Shown: positions 51,158 to 59,669 of the stretch, piece after piece
Position numbering within the stretch: the first letter of the stretch is position 1
Layout of the letters: each line of letters begins with the position of its first letter
Assembly (NCBI RefSeq): GCF_011045025.1
Contig: NZ_JAAKZX010000017.1
Location: 19,831 to 83,830 of the forward strand
Length of the DNA stretch: 64,000 bases
Direction of reading: 5' to 3'
Source: Streptomyces ureilyticus
GTDB taxonomy: Bacteria; Actinomycetota; Actinomycetes; Streptomycetales; Streptomycetaceae
Program-made: the position numbers and the translations under genes
Notes under the pieces: generated by a model
What the model saw: the letters and a program-made list of their open reading frames with translations, nothing else
Told to the model about the DNA's origin: nothing
Databases searched by the model: none

Positions 51158-52615
51158 ATGAGCGATGGTTTCCTGTACGAATCCTTCCGCGGCGTCGACT
51201 GGGGAGTCGCCACCGCGGACACCCTCGCGGCCCCGCCGCCGCCCCCGCCCGAGCGTGGCGGGCACTTCCGGCAGTGGACCGACGACATCCGGCAACTGGT
51301 CGGCGTCACCCCGGACTCGCACCGGATGGTCGCCGGCTGGCCGCGGCTCCAGCCCGACGGCCCCGGCACCTGGGACCAGGAGGCCCTGGACCGCTGCGAC
51401 CGCGAACTCGACGCCCTCCTCGAACTCGGCCTGCGGCCCGGCCTGACCCTGCTCGACCGGTCACTGCCGCCCTGGCTGGAGGCCGCCGGAGGCTGGCTCG
51501 ACCGAGACACCGCCGAGCACTTCGCCGCGTACGCCGCCGAACTGGGCCGCCGCTTCGGCGACCGCGTGACCCGCTGGATCACCTCCACCGACCTGGCAGG
51601 GCCCACTCTCGCGGACCACGTGGCCGGGATGTACACACCGGGCCGCGGCATCGGCCGCGCGGGCCTCCCCACCGTCCACCACATCCTGCTCGCCAACGGC
51701 CTCGCGACCCGGGCCCTCAGAGCGGCCGGCGTCACCGGCCGGATCGGCACCACGGTCACCCTCGTCAGCGGCTACGCGGCCACCGACGACCCCTTCGACC
51801 GCCTCGCCCTCGAGCGTCTGGAGAGCTGGACCAACCGCCTCTTCCTCGACCCCATGATGCTCGGCGAGCACATGGTGACCGAGGACGACGTCTCACCCGT
51901 CGAGGCCACCGGCTGCGTGCGCCCCGGCGATCTGGAGATCATCAGCGCCGGCCAGGATCTGCTGGGCCTGTCCTGGCACACCCCGTTCCGTGTCACCGCA
52001 CCGGAGAACCTGCCCCGCGTACTGCCGGCCAACAAGTGCCAGAGCACCCTCAACGAAGTGAACCGCCTGCTCGTCGGCCTGGGCTTCGCGATCACCCCCT
52101 TCGACGACGTCGAGACGACGGCGTACGGCTGGCCCATCCTCCCCGAGGCGCTCGCCGACGGCGTCGCCGACCTCCACGACCTGTACGGAGACTTGCTCCC
52201 CCCGCTGTCCGTCATCGACAACGGCATGGGCGATCTGGACCTGGTCGACGAGACCGGGCACAGCGACGACGCCCGGCGCCGGGCCCTGCTGCGCGCCAGG
52301 CTCTCCTGGCTGGGCCGGGTGATCGCTCGGGGCGTGAACGTCTGCGGCTACGAGTACTGGTCCGTGCTCGACAACCTGGAAGCGAAGTTCCGCTACACCC
52401 GCCTCTACACGATGGCGGTCCCGGACCATGAGCCGCCGCCGCGCCCGACGATGCCCTCGGACTGGGTGCATGGTGGAGCGTTCGCCGGCCCCGTCGGATC
52501 GGGATTTGCATCCGGATCCGGATCCGCGGACGGTTCCGCGCCCGGCCTGACCCTGGTGCCGGGCGCTCCCCGCGGACAGAGGGAGCAGCGGGGTCAGAGC
52601 GTCGGGGCCCCGTAG
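51158..52615 (+). CDS. GH1-like (beta-glucosidase fold) protein lacking catalytic glutamates
   Basis: 485 residues aligned by eye with family 1 glycosidases: GVDWGVATAD at the start, AGGWLDRDTAEHFAAYAAEL, LANGLATRALRAAGV, and CGYEYWSVLDNLEAKFRYTR near the end. The acid/base motif TLNEP reads TSTDL and the nucleophile motif TENG reads IDNGMG, so both Glu are lost; the sugar-binding YHW and QIEG segments are also changed. It is unlikely to hydrolyse glycosides. A proline run follows residue 25, and the last 60 residues are low-complexity. It lies in the GMC operon or behind its own dyad at 51114. Confidence 0.75.
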   Translation: MSDGFLYESFRGVDWGVATADTLAAPPPPPPERGGHFRQWTDDIRQLVGVTPDSHRMVAGWPRLQPDGPGTWDQEALDRCDRELDALLELGLRPGLTLLDRSLPPWLEAAGGWLDRDTAEHFAAYAAELGRRFGDRVTRWITSTDLAGPTLADHVAGMYTPGRGIGRAGLPTVHHILLANGLATRALRAAGVTGRIGTTVTLVSGYAATDDPFDRLALERLESWTNRLFLDPMMLGEHMVTEDDVSPVEATGCVRPGDLEIISAGQDLLGLSWHTPFRVTAPENLPRVLPANKCQSTLNEVNRLLVGLGFAITPFDDVETTAYGWPILPEALADGVADLHDLYGDLLPPLSVIDNGMGDLDLVDETGHSDDARRRALLRARLSWLGRVIARGVNVCGYEYWSVLDNLEAKFRYTRLYTMAVPDHEPPPRPTMPSDWVHGGAFAGPVGSGFASGSGSADGSAPGLTLVPGAPRGQREQRGQSVGAP

Positions 52616-53112
52616 TCCCTGCCCCGGATCAGCCGTACCGGGGTGTAGACGAGCACGTCCTCGTCCCGCTGGTTGCGTACGGTGATCCGGCTGGTCACCA
52701 CGCCCCGGCCGGGCTTGCTGGACGGACGCGAGTCCGTGGTCTCCACGACCGCGTACAGGGTGTCGCCGACATAGACCGGCCCCCGCACGGTCAGCTCCAT
52801 GTGCAGGAAGGCGAGGCCCGTGCCGTGGAGTACGTTCGTCTGGAGCACGAGTCCTTCGGCGATGCAGTACGTCAGCCCGCCCGGGACGAGTCGTCCGGTG
52901 TAACCGCCCTCCGCGGCGTGCGTGGCGTCCCAGAAGAGCGGCTCGTTGAAGCCGCCCCAGGTGATGAAGTTGACCAGGTCGGTCTCGGTGATGGTGCGGC
53001 GGGCGGTCCGGAAGACCTGGCCCTTCGGCATGTCCTCGTAGGTCAACCCCCTTACCAGCGGGGGGACTTCGGTGGTCGCGGCAGTGGCGGTGGCCGTGGG
53101 CTCGGACGTCAT
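52594..53112 (-). CDS. MaoC-like hotdog dehydratase
   Basis: 172 residues. VRGLTYEDMPKGQVF start of the domain, TETDLVNFITWGGFNEPLFW in place of the usual D-x4-H hydratase motif, and GLAFLHMELTVRGPVYVGD. The canonical Asp/His pair is not obvious (FNEPLF instead of DxNPLH), so catalytic activity is uncertain. Start 53112 has GAGGAG 8 nt upstream. Its last 22 bases overlap the 3' end of the GH1-like gene on the other strand. It is in an operon with the crotonase at 53183, 70 bp away. Confidence 0.82.
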   Translation of the reverse strand: MTSEPTATATAATTEVPPLVRGLTYEDMPKGQVFRTARRTITETDLVNFITWGGFNEPLFWDATHAAEGGYTGRLVPGGLTYCIAEGLVLQTNVLHGTGLAFLHMELTVRGPVYVGDTLYAVVETTDSRPSSKPGRGVVTSRITVRNQRDEDVLVYTPVRLIRGRDYGAPTL

Positions 53113-53182
53113 CGCGGGCTCCTCATGCATCCGTAGGTCATGCGGGTCATGCGGGACATGCAGGACATGCAGGTCACGTAGG

Positions 53183-54004
53183 TCAGAGATCGATCGGGTG
53201 CTTGTCGGCCACACCCTCGAAGTCCGGCGCACGCTTCTCCCGGTGGGCGGCCAGACCTTCCGTGACCTCATGCCCCCCGAACCCGAAGAACTCCAGGCCC
53301 AGCGAGGCCTCGAAGATCGGCTGAGCCGTGCGGTACCAGTGGTTGAGGGACCGCTTCGTCCAGCTGATGGCGCTGGCGGAACCGGCCGCAAGGGTCGTCG
53401 CGATGCGCAGCCCCTCGGCGTGCACCTGCTCGTCGTCCACGCACTTGGAGACCAGACCGATGCGCTCGGCCTCCGCCCCCGTGAGCGGCTCGCAGGTCAG
53501 CAGGTAGTACTTGGCCTTCGCCATGCCGCACAGCAGCGGCCAGCAGATCGCCGCGTGGTCACCGGCCGCGACACCGAGCCGGGTGTGCCCGTCCACGATC
53601 TTCGCCTTGCGTCCGGCGATGGAGATGTCGGCCAGCATTCCGATGACCAGGCCCGCGCCCACCGCCGGGCCGTGGATCGCGGAGACCACCGGCTTGGAGC
53701 AGTTGATCACCCCGTACACCATGTCCCGCGCCTCCCGCATCACCCGGGCACGCACCGCGTACTCCTCGGTCAGGGCCTCGATGGAGTCGAAGGTCCCGCC
53801 CGCCGAGAACGCCTTGCCGGCGCCCTGGACCAGCACCGCGCGGGTCTCCTCGTCCCGGTCGATCACCGGCCAGATGTCGGCCAGTTCGCCGTGCATCCGC
53901 GGATCGACGGCGTTGAGATTCGGGCCGTCCAGCACGATACGGAGGACCCCGGGCGCGGGCCGCTCGAAGGTGAGGCTGGTGAACTCGTCATAGCGGTCGG
54001 TCAC
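53183..54004 (-). CDS. crotonase-family protein
   Basis: 273 residues. [20 protein letters not shown] and [20 protein letters not shown] are as in hydratases; [19 protein letters not shown] matches the VGLVAGDGG subgroup of 47664. The second Glu site reads KAKYYLLTC (Tyr), so standard hydration is doubtful. GTG 54004 (VTDRYDEF) is chosen over 54022. First gene of its leftward operon, divergent from the dehydrogenase pair across a gap with a 15-bp direct repeat and an AT-rich element. Confidence 0.87.
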   Translation of the reverse strand: MTDRYDEFTSLTFERPAPGVLRIVLDGPNLNAVDPRMHGELADIWPVIDRDEETRAVLVQGAGKAFSAGGTFDSIEALTEEYAVRARVMREARDMVYGVINCSKPVVSAIHGPAVGAGLVIGMLADISIAGRKAKIVDGHTRLGVAAGDHAAICWPLLCGMAKAKYYLLTCEPLTGAEAERIGLVSKCVDDEQVHAEGLRIATTLAAGSASAISWTKRSLNHWYRTAQPIFEASLGLEFFGFGGHEVTEGLAAHREKRAPDFEGVADKHPIDL

Positions 54005-54013
54005 ATCGCACCC

Positions 54014-54060
54014 CTGGTTCATTCAGTGCCTGGTTGGTTCAGCGGCTGGTTCATTCAGTG
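54014..54060. repeat. 15-bp direct repeats containing CATTCAGTG
   Basis: CTGGTTCATTCAGTG occurs at 54014-54028 and 54046-54060, identical and 32 bp apart, three helical turns. A third partial copy, TGGTTGGTTCAG, lies between. Each contains CATTCA, the half-site of the 51114 dyad. They flank the start of the crotonase gene and precede the AT-rich element at 54067. Confidence 0.6.
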
Positions 54061-54066
54061 TGGATA

Positions 54067-54084
54067 CTATAATTATCTAACTGT
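54067..54084. promoter_or_regulatory. AT-rich regulon element, 18-mer copy 1
   Basis: CTATAATTATCTAACTGT, identical to 63854-63871. It lies 67 bp upstream of ATG 54151 and 63 bp upstream of GTG 54004, so it may serve both operons. CATTCAGTG ends 7 bp to its left, as at the second copy. Confidence 0.7.
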
Positions 54085-54150
54085 ATCGTGGATGGGTAGC
54101 ACGCGGGCAACACCGGGGAGCCGGCACCTCCGGGGACGGGAAGGCGCGCC

Positions 54151-55275
54151 ATGGATCTCACCTTCGGCTTCGGCGAGGAGCAGGACGAGCTGCGCAAGGT
54201 CGTCCGCTCCTTCCTCGCCAGACACTCCACCGAGGCCGACGTACGCCGCCTGGCCGCCGGCCCGGAAGGCTACGACCGGGTCGTATGGCGGCGGATGGCC
54301 ACGGAACTCGGCCTCCAGGGGCTCGCCATCCCCGAGGAGTACGGCGGCTCGGGCTTCGGTTACGCCGAACTCGGCATCGTCTTCGAGGAGACCGGCCGCG
54401 CCTTGCTCAGTGCCCCGTACTTCGCCACTGTGGCCCTCGCCGCCGAGGCCCTCTTGCGCTGCGACGACGAAGCGGCCCGCCACGACTACCTGCCGGGCAT
54501 CGCCTCCGGCGACACCGTGGCCACGCTCGCGCTGACCGAGGCGGACGGCCGCTGGGACGAGCAAGGCATTCGGCTCAACGCCCTTGGAACGAGAGGAAAT
54601 TGGCGGCTGACCGGCGTGAAGACGTACGTCCCCGACGGCCACCTCGCCGATCTGCTGCTCGTCGCCGCCCGTACCCCCTCCGGCGTCAGCCTCTTCGCCG
54701 TCGAGAGCGACGCACCAGGCGTCACCCGCACCGCGCTCCCCACCCTCGACCAGACCCGCAAGCAGGCACAGATCGACTTCGCCGACACCCCCGCCCGGCT
54801 GCTGGGCACCGAGGGCGCGGCCTGGCCCGCGATCGAGCGCACCCTCGCCACCGCCTCCGTACTGCTGGCCGCCGAACAGGTCGGGGGAGCCGCCGCCGCG
54901 CTGGACGCCGCCGTGGCGTACGCCAAGATCCGCGAACAGTACGGGCGGGCGATCGGCTCGTTCCAGGGCATCAAGCACAAGTGCGCGGACATGCTCGTCG
55001 AGATCGAGTCGGCCCGCTCGGCGGCGTACGGCGGACTGTGGGCGCTCGACGCGGGAGGCGAGGCCGAGATCGCCATCGCGGCGGCCCTCGCCCAGGCCTT
55101 CTGCTCGGAGGCGTTCACCAAGGTCGCGGGCGAGAACATCCAGGTGCACGGCGGAATCGGCTTCACCTGGGAACACCCCGCACACCTCTACCTCAAGCGG
55201 GCCAAGAGCTCCGAGATGCTGCTCGGCACGCCGTCGTACCACCGGGAGCTGCTCGCTACCCGGCTCGGCATCTGA
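54151..55275 (+). CDS. acyl-CoA dehydrogenase, beta-type subunit
   Basis: 374 residues of the FTWEHPAHLY subclass (QVHGGIGFTWEHPAHLYLKR, AKSSEMLLGTP), with LALTEADGRWDEQGI replacing the FAD loop EPGAGSD and AAEQVGGAAAALD on the catalytic helix. It most closely resembles the 46506 and 20531 products. The next gene, 38 bp downstream, encodes an alpha-type dehydrogenase, so an alpha2beta2 complex is likely. First gene of a rightward four-gene operon. Confidence 0.92.
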   Translation: MDLTFGFGEEQDELRKVVRSFLARHSTEADVRRLAAGPEGYDRVVWRRMATELGLQGLAIPEEYGGSGFGYAELGIVFEETGRALLSAPYFATVALAAEALLRCDDEAARHDYLPGIASGDTVATLALTEADGRWDEQGIRLNALGTRGNWRLTGVKTYVPDGHLADLLLVAARTPSGVSLFAVESDAPGVTRTALPTLDQTRKQAQIDFADTPARLLGTEGAAWPAIERTLATASVLLAAEQVGGAAAALDAAVAYAKIREQYGRAIGSFQGIKHKCADMLVEIESARSAAYGGLWALDAGGEAEIAIAAALAQAFCSEAFTKVAGENIQVHGGIGFTWEHPAHLYLKRAKSSEMLLGTPSYHRELLATRLGI

Positions 55276-55313
55276 ACCCACGCGATCTGAATCCACGCGG
55301 AGGAGAACACGCA

Positions 55314-56492
55314 ATGGAGCTGGACTTCGGCGCCGCGGTACGCGACTTCCGGGACGAGCTGCGCGACTGGCTGGCCGAGCACCTCGTGGGCGAGTTCGCC
55401 GCACACCGGGGCGTCGGCGGCCCCACCGACGGCGCCGCCTGGGAGGTCCGGCTCGCCTGGGACCGCGAGCTGTCCGCAGGGAACTGGCTGGGCATCAGCT
55501 GGCCGCAAGAATACGGAGGCAGAGGGCTCGGACTCCTTGAGGAGATCGTCTTCGAGTACGAGTACGCGCGCGCCAACGCCCCGTACCGCGCGACCGGCAA
55601 CGCCCTCGACCTGCTCGGCCCGATGCTGCTCGCGATGGGCAGCGAGGAGCAGAAGAAGCGCTTCCTGCCGCCCGTCCTCGCTGTCGAGGAGCTCTGGGGT
55701 CAGGGCTTCAGCGAACCGGGCGCCGGTTCCGATCTGGCGTCCGTACGCACCCGCGCCGAGCGCGACGGCGACCAGTGGGTGGTCAACGGGCAGAAGGTGT
55801 GGACCTCCTTCGGTATCCACGCCGACTGGCTGTACGTCCTCGTCCGCACCGACCCGGACTCCCAGCGGCACAAGGGACTGAGCATGCTGCTCGTGCCCGC
55901 CGACCAGCCGGGCGTGGACATCCGGCCGATCCGCAACCTGGCGGGCCAGGACGAGTTCGCCGAGGTCTTCTTCTCCGATGCCCGCACCGGCGCGGACATG
56001 GTGGTGGGCGAGGTGGGCCAGGGCTGGCGCACCGCGATGGGCACCCTCGGTATCGAACGCGGCACCACGCTCCTGCCCCAGCAGCTCACCTTCGAGCGGG
56101 AGGCCGACGCCCTGATCGAACTGGCCCGCGAACGCGGCGCGCTGCACGACCCCATGCTGCGCCGCCGGATCGTGGACGCCTGGATCTCCGTACGCATCAT
56201 GCGCACCACCAACATGCGGACCGTCGCCGAACTGGTCGCGGGCCGCACACCCGGAGCGCAGTCCACCACGGCGAAGCTGTACGCCTCGACACGGCATCAG
56301 CAACTGGGCCATCTCGCCATGGAGTTGGCGGGACCGGCCGGACAGATCATCGGCGAGGACTACGAACTCGTCACCCGGCAGCGCTCGTTCCTGCTCTCCC
56401 TCGCGGAGACCATCTACGGCGGCTCCAGCGAGATCCAGCGCAACATCATCGGCGAGCAACTCCTCGGCCTGCCCAAGGACCCACGGCCATGA
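55314..56492 (+). CDS. acyl-CoA dehydrogenase, alpha-type subunit
   Basis: 392 residues. GQGFSEPGAGSDLASVRTRA and NGQKVWTSFGIHADW are intact, and the C-terminus YGGSSEIQRNIIGEQLLGLP shows the heteromeric FadE-type Gly-Gly-Ser-Ser. GIERGTTLLPQQ offers the alternative Glu. AGGAG sits 9 nt before ATG 55314. It belongs with the beta-type subunit encoded upstream. Its stop overlaps the next start (ATGA). Confidence 0.92.
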   Translation: MELDFGAAVRDFRDELRDWLAEHLVGEFAAHRGVGGPTDGAAWEVRLAWDRELSAGNWLGISWPQEYGGRGLGLLEEIVFEYEYARANAPYRATGNALDLLGPMLLAMGSEEQKKRFLPPVLAVEELWGQGFSEPGAGSDLASVRTRAERDGDQWVVNGQKVWTSFGIHADWLYVLVRTDPDSQRHKGLSMLLVPADQPGVDIRPIRNLAGQDEFAEVFFSDARTGADMVVGEVGQGWRTAMGTLGIERGTTLLPQQLTFEREADALIELARERGALHDPMLRRRIVDAWISVRIMRTTNMRTVAELVAGRTPGAQSTTAKLYASTRHQQLGHLAMELAGPAGQIIGEDYELVTRQRSFLLSLAETIYGGSSEIQRNIIGEQLLGLPKDPRP

Positions 56493-57019
56493 GCCCAGCC
56501 GACATCCGTGCTCTCGAGGACCGTATCGACCGCATCGAATCGCAGCTCGCCATCCAGCAACTCCCCATCCGTTACGCCCTCGCCGTGGACGCCCGCGACC
56601 TCGACGCCTGGACCGGCTGCTTCCGCCCCGACGTCGACATGGGCCGCCACGGCCGCGGCCGACGGGTCCTGCGCGCCCACATCGAGCCCCAACTGCGCGG
56701 CTTCCACCGCTCCGTTCACCAGATCTGCGGCCACCGCATCGAGTTCACCGGCCGCGACACCGCGACCGGCGCGGTCTACTGCCGGGCCGAGCACGAGGTG
56801 GGGGAGCGGTGGATCGTGATGGCGATCTGCTACGGGGACGAGTACGCGCGGGTGGACGGCGAGTGGTACTTCTCCCGCCGCCGTGAACAGCACTGGTACG
56901 CGGCCGATGTCACCGAGCGGCCGCAGACGGTGGACTTCATGGGCTGGGAGGGTGCCGGAGAACCGGCCCTGCCGGACGCCTTTCCCTCGTGGGCACCCTT
57001 CTGGAAGGAAACGACATGA
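56489..57019 (+). CDS. SnoaL-like NTF2-fold protein
   Basis: 176 residues. It starts with a short coiled-coil (IRALEDRIDRIESQLAIQQ), then an NTF2-like domain (RYALAVDARDLDAWTGCFRP, HQICGHRIEFTGRDTATGAV, YCRAEHEVGERWIVMAICYG). This group (PF13577) includes limonene-1,2-epoxide hydrolase-like and dehydratase-like enzymes; His and Asp residues near DVDMGRHGRG could be catalytic. Coupled by ATGA to both neighbours, so it is an integral pathway step, perhaps a dehydratase or isomerase. Confidence 0.85.
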   Translation: MSPADIRALEDRIDRIESQLAIQQLPIRYALAVDARDLDAWTGCFRPDVDMGRHGRGRRVLRAHIEPQLRGFHRSVHQICGHRIEFTGRDTATGAVYCRAEHEVGERWIVMAICYGDEYARVDGEWYFSRRREQHWYAADVTERPQTVDFMGWEGAGEPALPDAFPSWAPFWKETT

Positions 57020-57783
57020 CGGAGCGACGTACGCGGCTGGCCGGGAAGGTGGCGCTGGTCACCGGAGGCGGACAGGGCGTGGGACGTGGGATCGCGCTCG
57101 CGCTGGCCGCCGAGGGGGCGGCGGTGGTGATCTCGGGCCGTACCGAGAGCAAGCTGAAGGACACCGCCGCCGAGATCGCCGAGCGCGGCGGGCGGGCGTG
57201 CACCGTGGCCGGGGACGTGGGCGAGCGTGACGACGTCGACCGCATGGTGGCCGAGACGGTACGGGAGTTCGGCGCACTGGACGTCCTCGTCAACAACGCG
57301 CAGTCGTCGGTGCAGCGCAAGCTGGAGAAGACGTCGTACGACGATGTCGAACTCACCTACCGCAGCGGCCCGTTGGCGACCTTCCACGCGATGCAGTCCG
57401 CGCTGCCTCATCTCAAGGCGAGCCGCGGCAGCGTCGTGAACCTCGGCTCCTCCGCCGCGGTGCAGGGCGATCCGACCTTCGGGGCGTACGCGATGGCCAA
57501 GGAGGCGATCCGCGGACTGAGCCGGGTGGCAGCGCGGGAGTGGGGCCCGTACGGAATCCGGGTCAACGTCGTCTGCCCGGCCGCGCTGAGCCCGGCCGCG
57601 GAGGACTACCTCGCCACCCACCCGGAGAAGGCCGCACCGCTGTACGCCGGCATCCCGCTGGGCCGCCTCGGCGACCCCGAGTCGGACATCGGCCGCGCGG
57701 TTGCGGCCCTGGTCAGCGAGGAGATGGTGTATCTGACTGGCGCGACACTGATGCTGGAGGGCGGCCGGACGCTGATCGGCTGA
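57016..57783 (+). CDS. SDR-family oxidoreductase
   Basis: 255-residue classical SDR. VALVTGGGQGVGRGIALALA, VISGRTESKLK (Arg after strand 2 favours NADP), NNAQSSVQRK (Gln instead of Gly in NNAG), NLGSSAAVQGDPTFGAYAMA with Tyr and the Lys of YAMAK, and TGATLMLEGGRTLIG. It is the last gene of the 54151 operon, overlapping the SnoaL-like gene by ATGA. Probable step: oxidation or reduction of a hydroxy/oxo intermediate. Confidence 0.92.
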   Translation: MTERRTRLAGKVALVTGGGQGVGRGIALALAAEGAAVVISGRTESKLKDTAAEIAERGGRACTVAGDVGERDDVDRMVAETVREFGALDVLVNNAQSSVQRKLEKTSYDDVELTYRSGPLATFHAMQSALPHLKASRGSVVNLGSSAAVQGDPTFGAYAMAKEAIRGLSRVAAREWGPYGIRVNVVCPAALSPAAEDYLATHPEKAAPLYAGIPLGRLGDPESDIGRAVAALVSEEMVYLTGATLMLEGGRTLIG

Positions 57784-57815
57784 CGGGACGGCCGCCCGCA
57801 CTGCACCTCAGGTCG

Positions 57816-59027
57816 TCATACGACGCCCCGCGCCCGCAGCTCGACGAGCTGATCCTCCGTCACCCCGGCCAGTCGGCCCAGGACTTCGGCGGTGTGCTCG
57901 CCCAGCGACGGCGGCGGAGCATACTCCCCGACGGGAGTCGCCGAGAGCCGCAGCGGGCTGGCGAGCAGCGGCAGCCGCCCCGACACCGGGTCCTCGACTT
58001 CCACCAGCATCTCCCGGTGCTGGACCTGCGGATCGGCGAAGACCTCGGGCAGTTCGTTGATCGGGCCGGCCGGGACATCGTGCGCGTCGAACGCGGCCAG
58101 CCACTCGTCCCGGGTCCTGGTCCGCAGGATCTCCTCCAGTACGGGCACGATCTCGTCCCGGTGGGTGATCCGTGCGGCGGTCGTGGCGAACCGCGGATCC
58201 TGGAGCAGCTCGCCGTGGTCGACGGCCGCGCAGAAGGCCGCGAACTGCTTGTCGTTGCCGGCTACGACGAAGATGGGCTTGTCCTTGCACGGGAACGCCT
58301 GGGACGGGATCCCGCCGTAGCCGCCGTTGGCGCGGCGCCGCGGGACCTCGCCGGAGACCAGGTAGTTCATCGCGAAGTGCGAGAGCGTGGCGAGCCCGCA
58401 GTCCAGCAGGGACAGGTCGATGAACTGGCCCTCGCCGGTGGTGTCCCGGTGCCGCAGGGCCGCGAGGATCGCGGTGGAGGCGTACAGCCCGGTGAGGATG
58501 TCGATCATGCTGATGCCGACCTTCATCGGCTCCTCCGGATGCCCTGAGACGCTCATCATCCCGGACATGGCCTGGAAGATGCCGTCGTAGCCGGGGCGAG
58601 AGGCGTACGGGCCGGTCTGCCCGAAGCCGGTGACGGAGAGGTAGACCAGCCGCGGGTTGAGCGCGCGCAGGCTCTCCTGGTCGAGGCCGTACTTCGCCAG
58701 GGTGCCCGCGCGGAAGTTCTCGACGACGACGTCCGAGCGCGCGGCCAGGGCGCGGATCAACTCCTGCCCCTCCGCGGTGGCGTGATTGACGGTGACCGAC
58801 TTCTTGTTGCGGTTGCAGGCGAGGAAGAACGCGGCGGTGTCCGTCGGCTCGCCGCCGCGGTCGGTGAGGAACGGAGGTCCGTACGTCCGCGAGTCGTCGC
58901 CGACTCCGGGGCGCTCGACCTTGATCACCTCCGCGCCCAGATCGGCCAGCGTCTGGGTGGCGAGTGGCGCCGCGAGGATACGGGACAGATCGAGGACGCG
59001 GATCCCGGCCAGGGCGGTCGACGGCAT
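57816..59027 (-). CDS. CaiB/BaiF family CoA-transferase
   Basis: 403 residues of family III CoA-transferases: LAGIRVLDLSRILAAPLATQ, ADLGAEVIKVERPGVGDDSR, ENFRAGTLAKYGLDQESL, and GEGQFIDLSLLDCG carrying the catalytic Asp. ATG 59027 with GGGAGG 5 nt upstream is preferred over an AT-rich in-frame ATG at 59072 that would lie inside the promoter element. It probably moves CoA to the growth substrate from succinyl- or another acyl-CoA, or acts as a 2-methylacyl-CoA epimerase. Confidence 0.9.
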   Translation of the reverse strand: MPSTALAGIRVLDLSRILAAPLATQTLADLGAEVIKVERPGVGDDSRTYGPPFLTDRGGEPTDTAAFFLACNRNKKSVTVNHATAEGQELIRALAARSDVVVENFRAGTLAKYGLDQESLRALNPRLVYLSVTGFGQTGPYASRPGYDGIFQAMSGMMSVSGHPEEPMKVGISMIDILTGLYASTAILAALRHRDTTGEGQFIDLSLLDCGLATLSHFAMNYLVSGEVPRRRANGGYGGIPSQAFPCKDKPIFVVAGNDKQFAAFCAAVDHGELLQDPRFATTAARITHRDEIVPVLEEILRTRTRDEWLAAFDAHDVPAGPINELPEVFADPQVQHREMLVEVEDPVSGRLPLLASPLRLSATPVGEYAPPPSLGEHTAEVLGRLAGVTEDQLVELRARGVV

Positions 59028-59053
59028 CAAGGGCCTCCCGTTCACGATGAATG

Positions 59054-59070
59054 AGTTATATAAATAATAC
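59054..59070. promoter_or_regulatory. AT-rich element upstream of the CoA-transferase
   Basis: AGTTATATAAATAATAC, preceded by ATGAATGAG. It lies 27 bp before the minus-strand start. With the element at 59108-59130 it makes the divergent gap the most AT-rich part of the window. Confidence 0.5.
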
Positions 59071-59107
59071 ATCTGGCGGGACTCGGGTGTAGCCTCATGA
59101 TTGCTTC

Positions 59108-59130
59108 AACTATCCAATTCATGTAACTAT
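59108..59130. promoter_or_regulatory. paired AACTAT boxes upstream of the thioesterase operon
   Basis: AACTAT at 59108-59113 and at 59125-59130, 17 bp apart in the same orientation, separated by CCAATTCATGT. About 40 bp upstream of ATG 59171. Confidence 0.5.
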
Positions 59131-59170
59131 ATGGCGCTGGGTTGCGGAGCCGGAGATGGAAGGTGCGCGG

Positions 59171-59665
59171 ATGACCGTCACGGCGAGGACCCTCACCGAC
59201 CAGGAACAACGCGAGCGCCGCGAGTGGTTCCGGGCCCGCTGGGAACGCGGGGTCAAGTTCAACCGCAGCGCCGGTATGCGCGTACTGCGCTGGGACCCGG
59301 ACGGCATCGAGATGACGATGCCCTTCACCGAGGCGCTCTCGGCCCACGAAGGCGTCTTCCACGGCGGAGTCGTCTCGGCGCTGATCGACACCGCGGGCTC
59401 GGGAGCCGTGATCGCCGGCCATGACTTCACCAAGGGCAGCCTGCTCAGCACCGTCTCCATGTCGGTGCAGTACCTCGCGCCCGCCCGCGGCCACGAGGCC
59501 ATCGCCTACGCGCGCTGCGTCCGACGCGGCAGCCGCCTCCACTTCGCCGAGGTCGACGTACGGATGCCGGACGGCCGGGTCTGCGCCCGGGGTCAGGTGG
59601 TGGTGACCATCTCCGGGGAGCGAGCCGGCGTCGGCGACCCCGTCGAACCCTTTGCCGAGGAGTGA
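59171..59665 (+). CDS. PaaI-like hotdog thioesterase
   Basis: 164 residues: long charged N-terminal helix (LTDQEQRERREWFRARWERG), then a hotdog domain with EGVFHGGVVSALIDTAGSG (HGG turn plus Asp) and VSMSVQYLAPARGHEAIAY. Acyl-CoA thioesterase of the phenylacetate-type family. ATG 59171 is chosen because GGAAGGTG precedes it; ATG 59156 is an alternative. First gene of a five-gene operon of hydratase-type functions. Confidence 0.88.
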   Translation: MTVTARTLTDQEQRERREWFRARWERGVKFNRSAGMRVLRWDPDGIEMTMPFTEALSAHEGVFHGGVVSALIDTAGSGAVIAGHDFTKGSLLSTVSMSVQYLAPARGHEAIAYARCVRRGSRLHFAEVDVRMPDGRVCARGQVVVTISGERAGVGDPVEPFAEE

Positions 59666-59669
59666 CACG

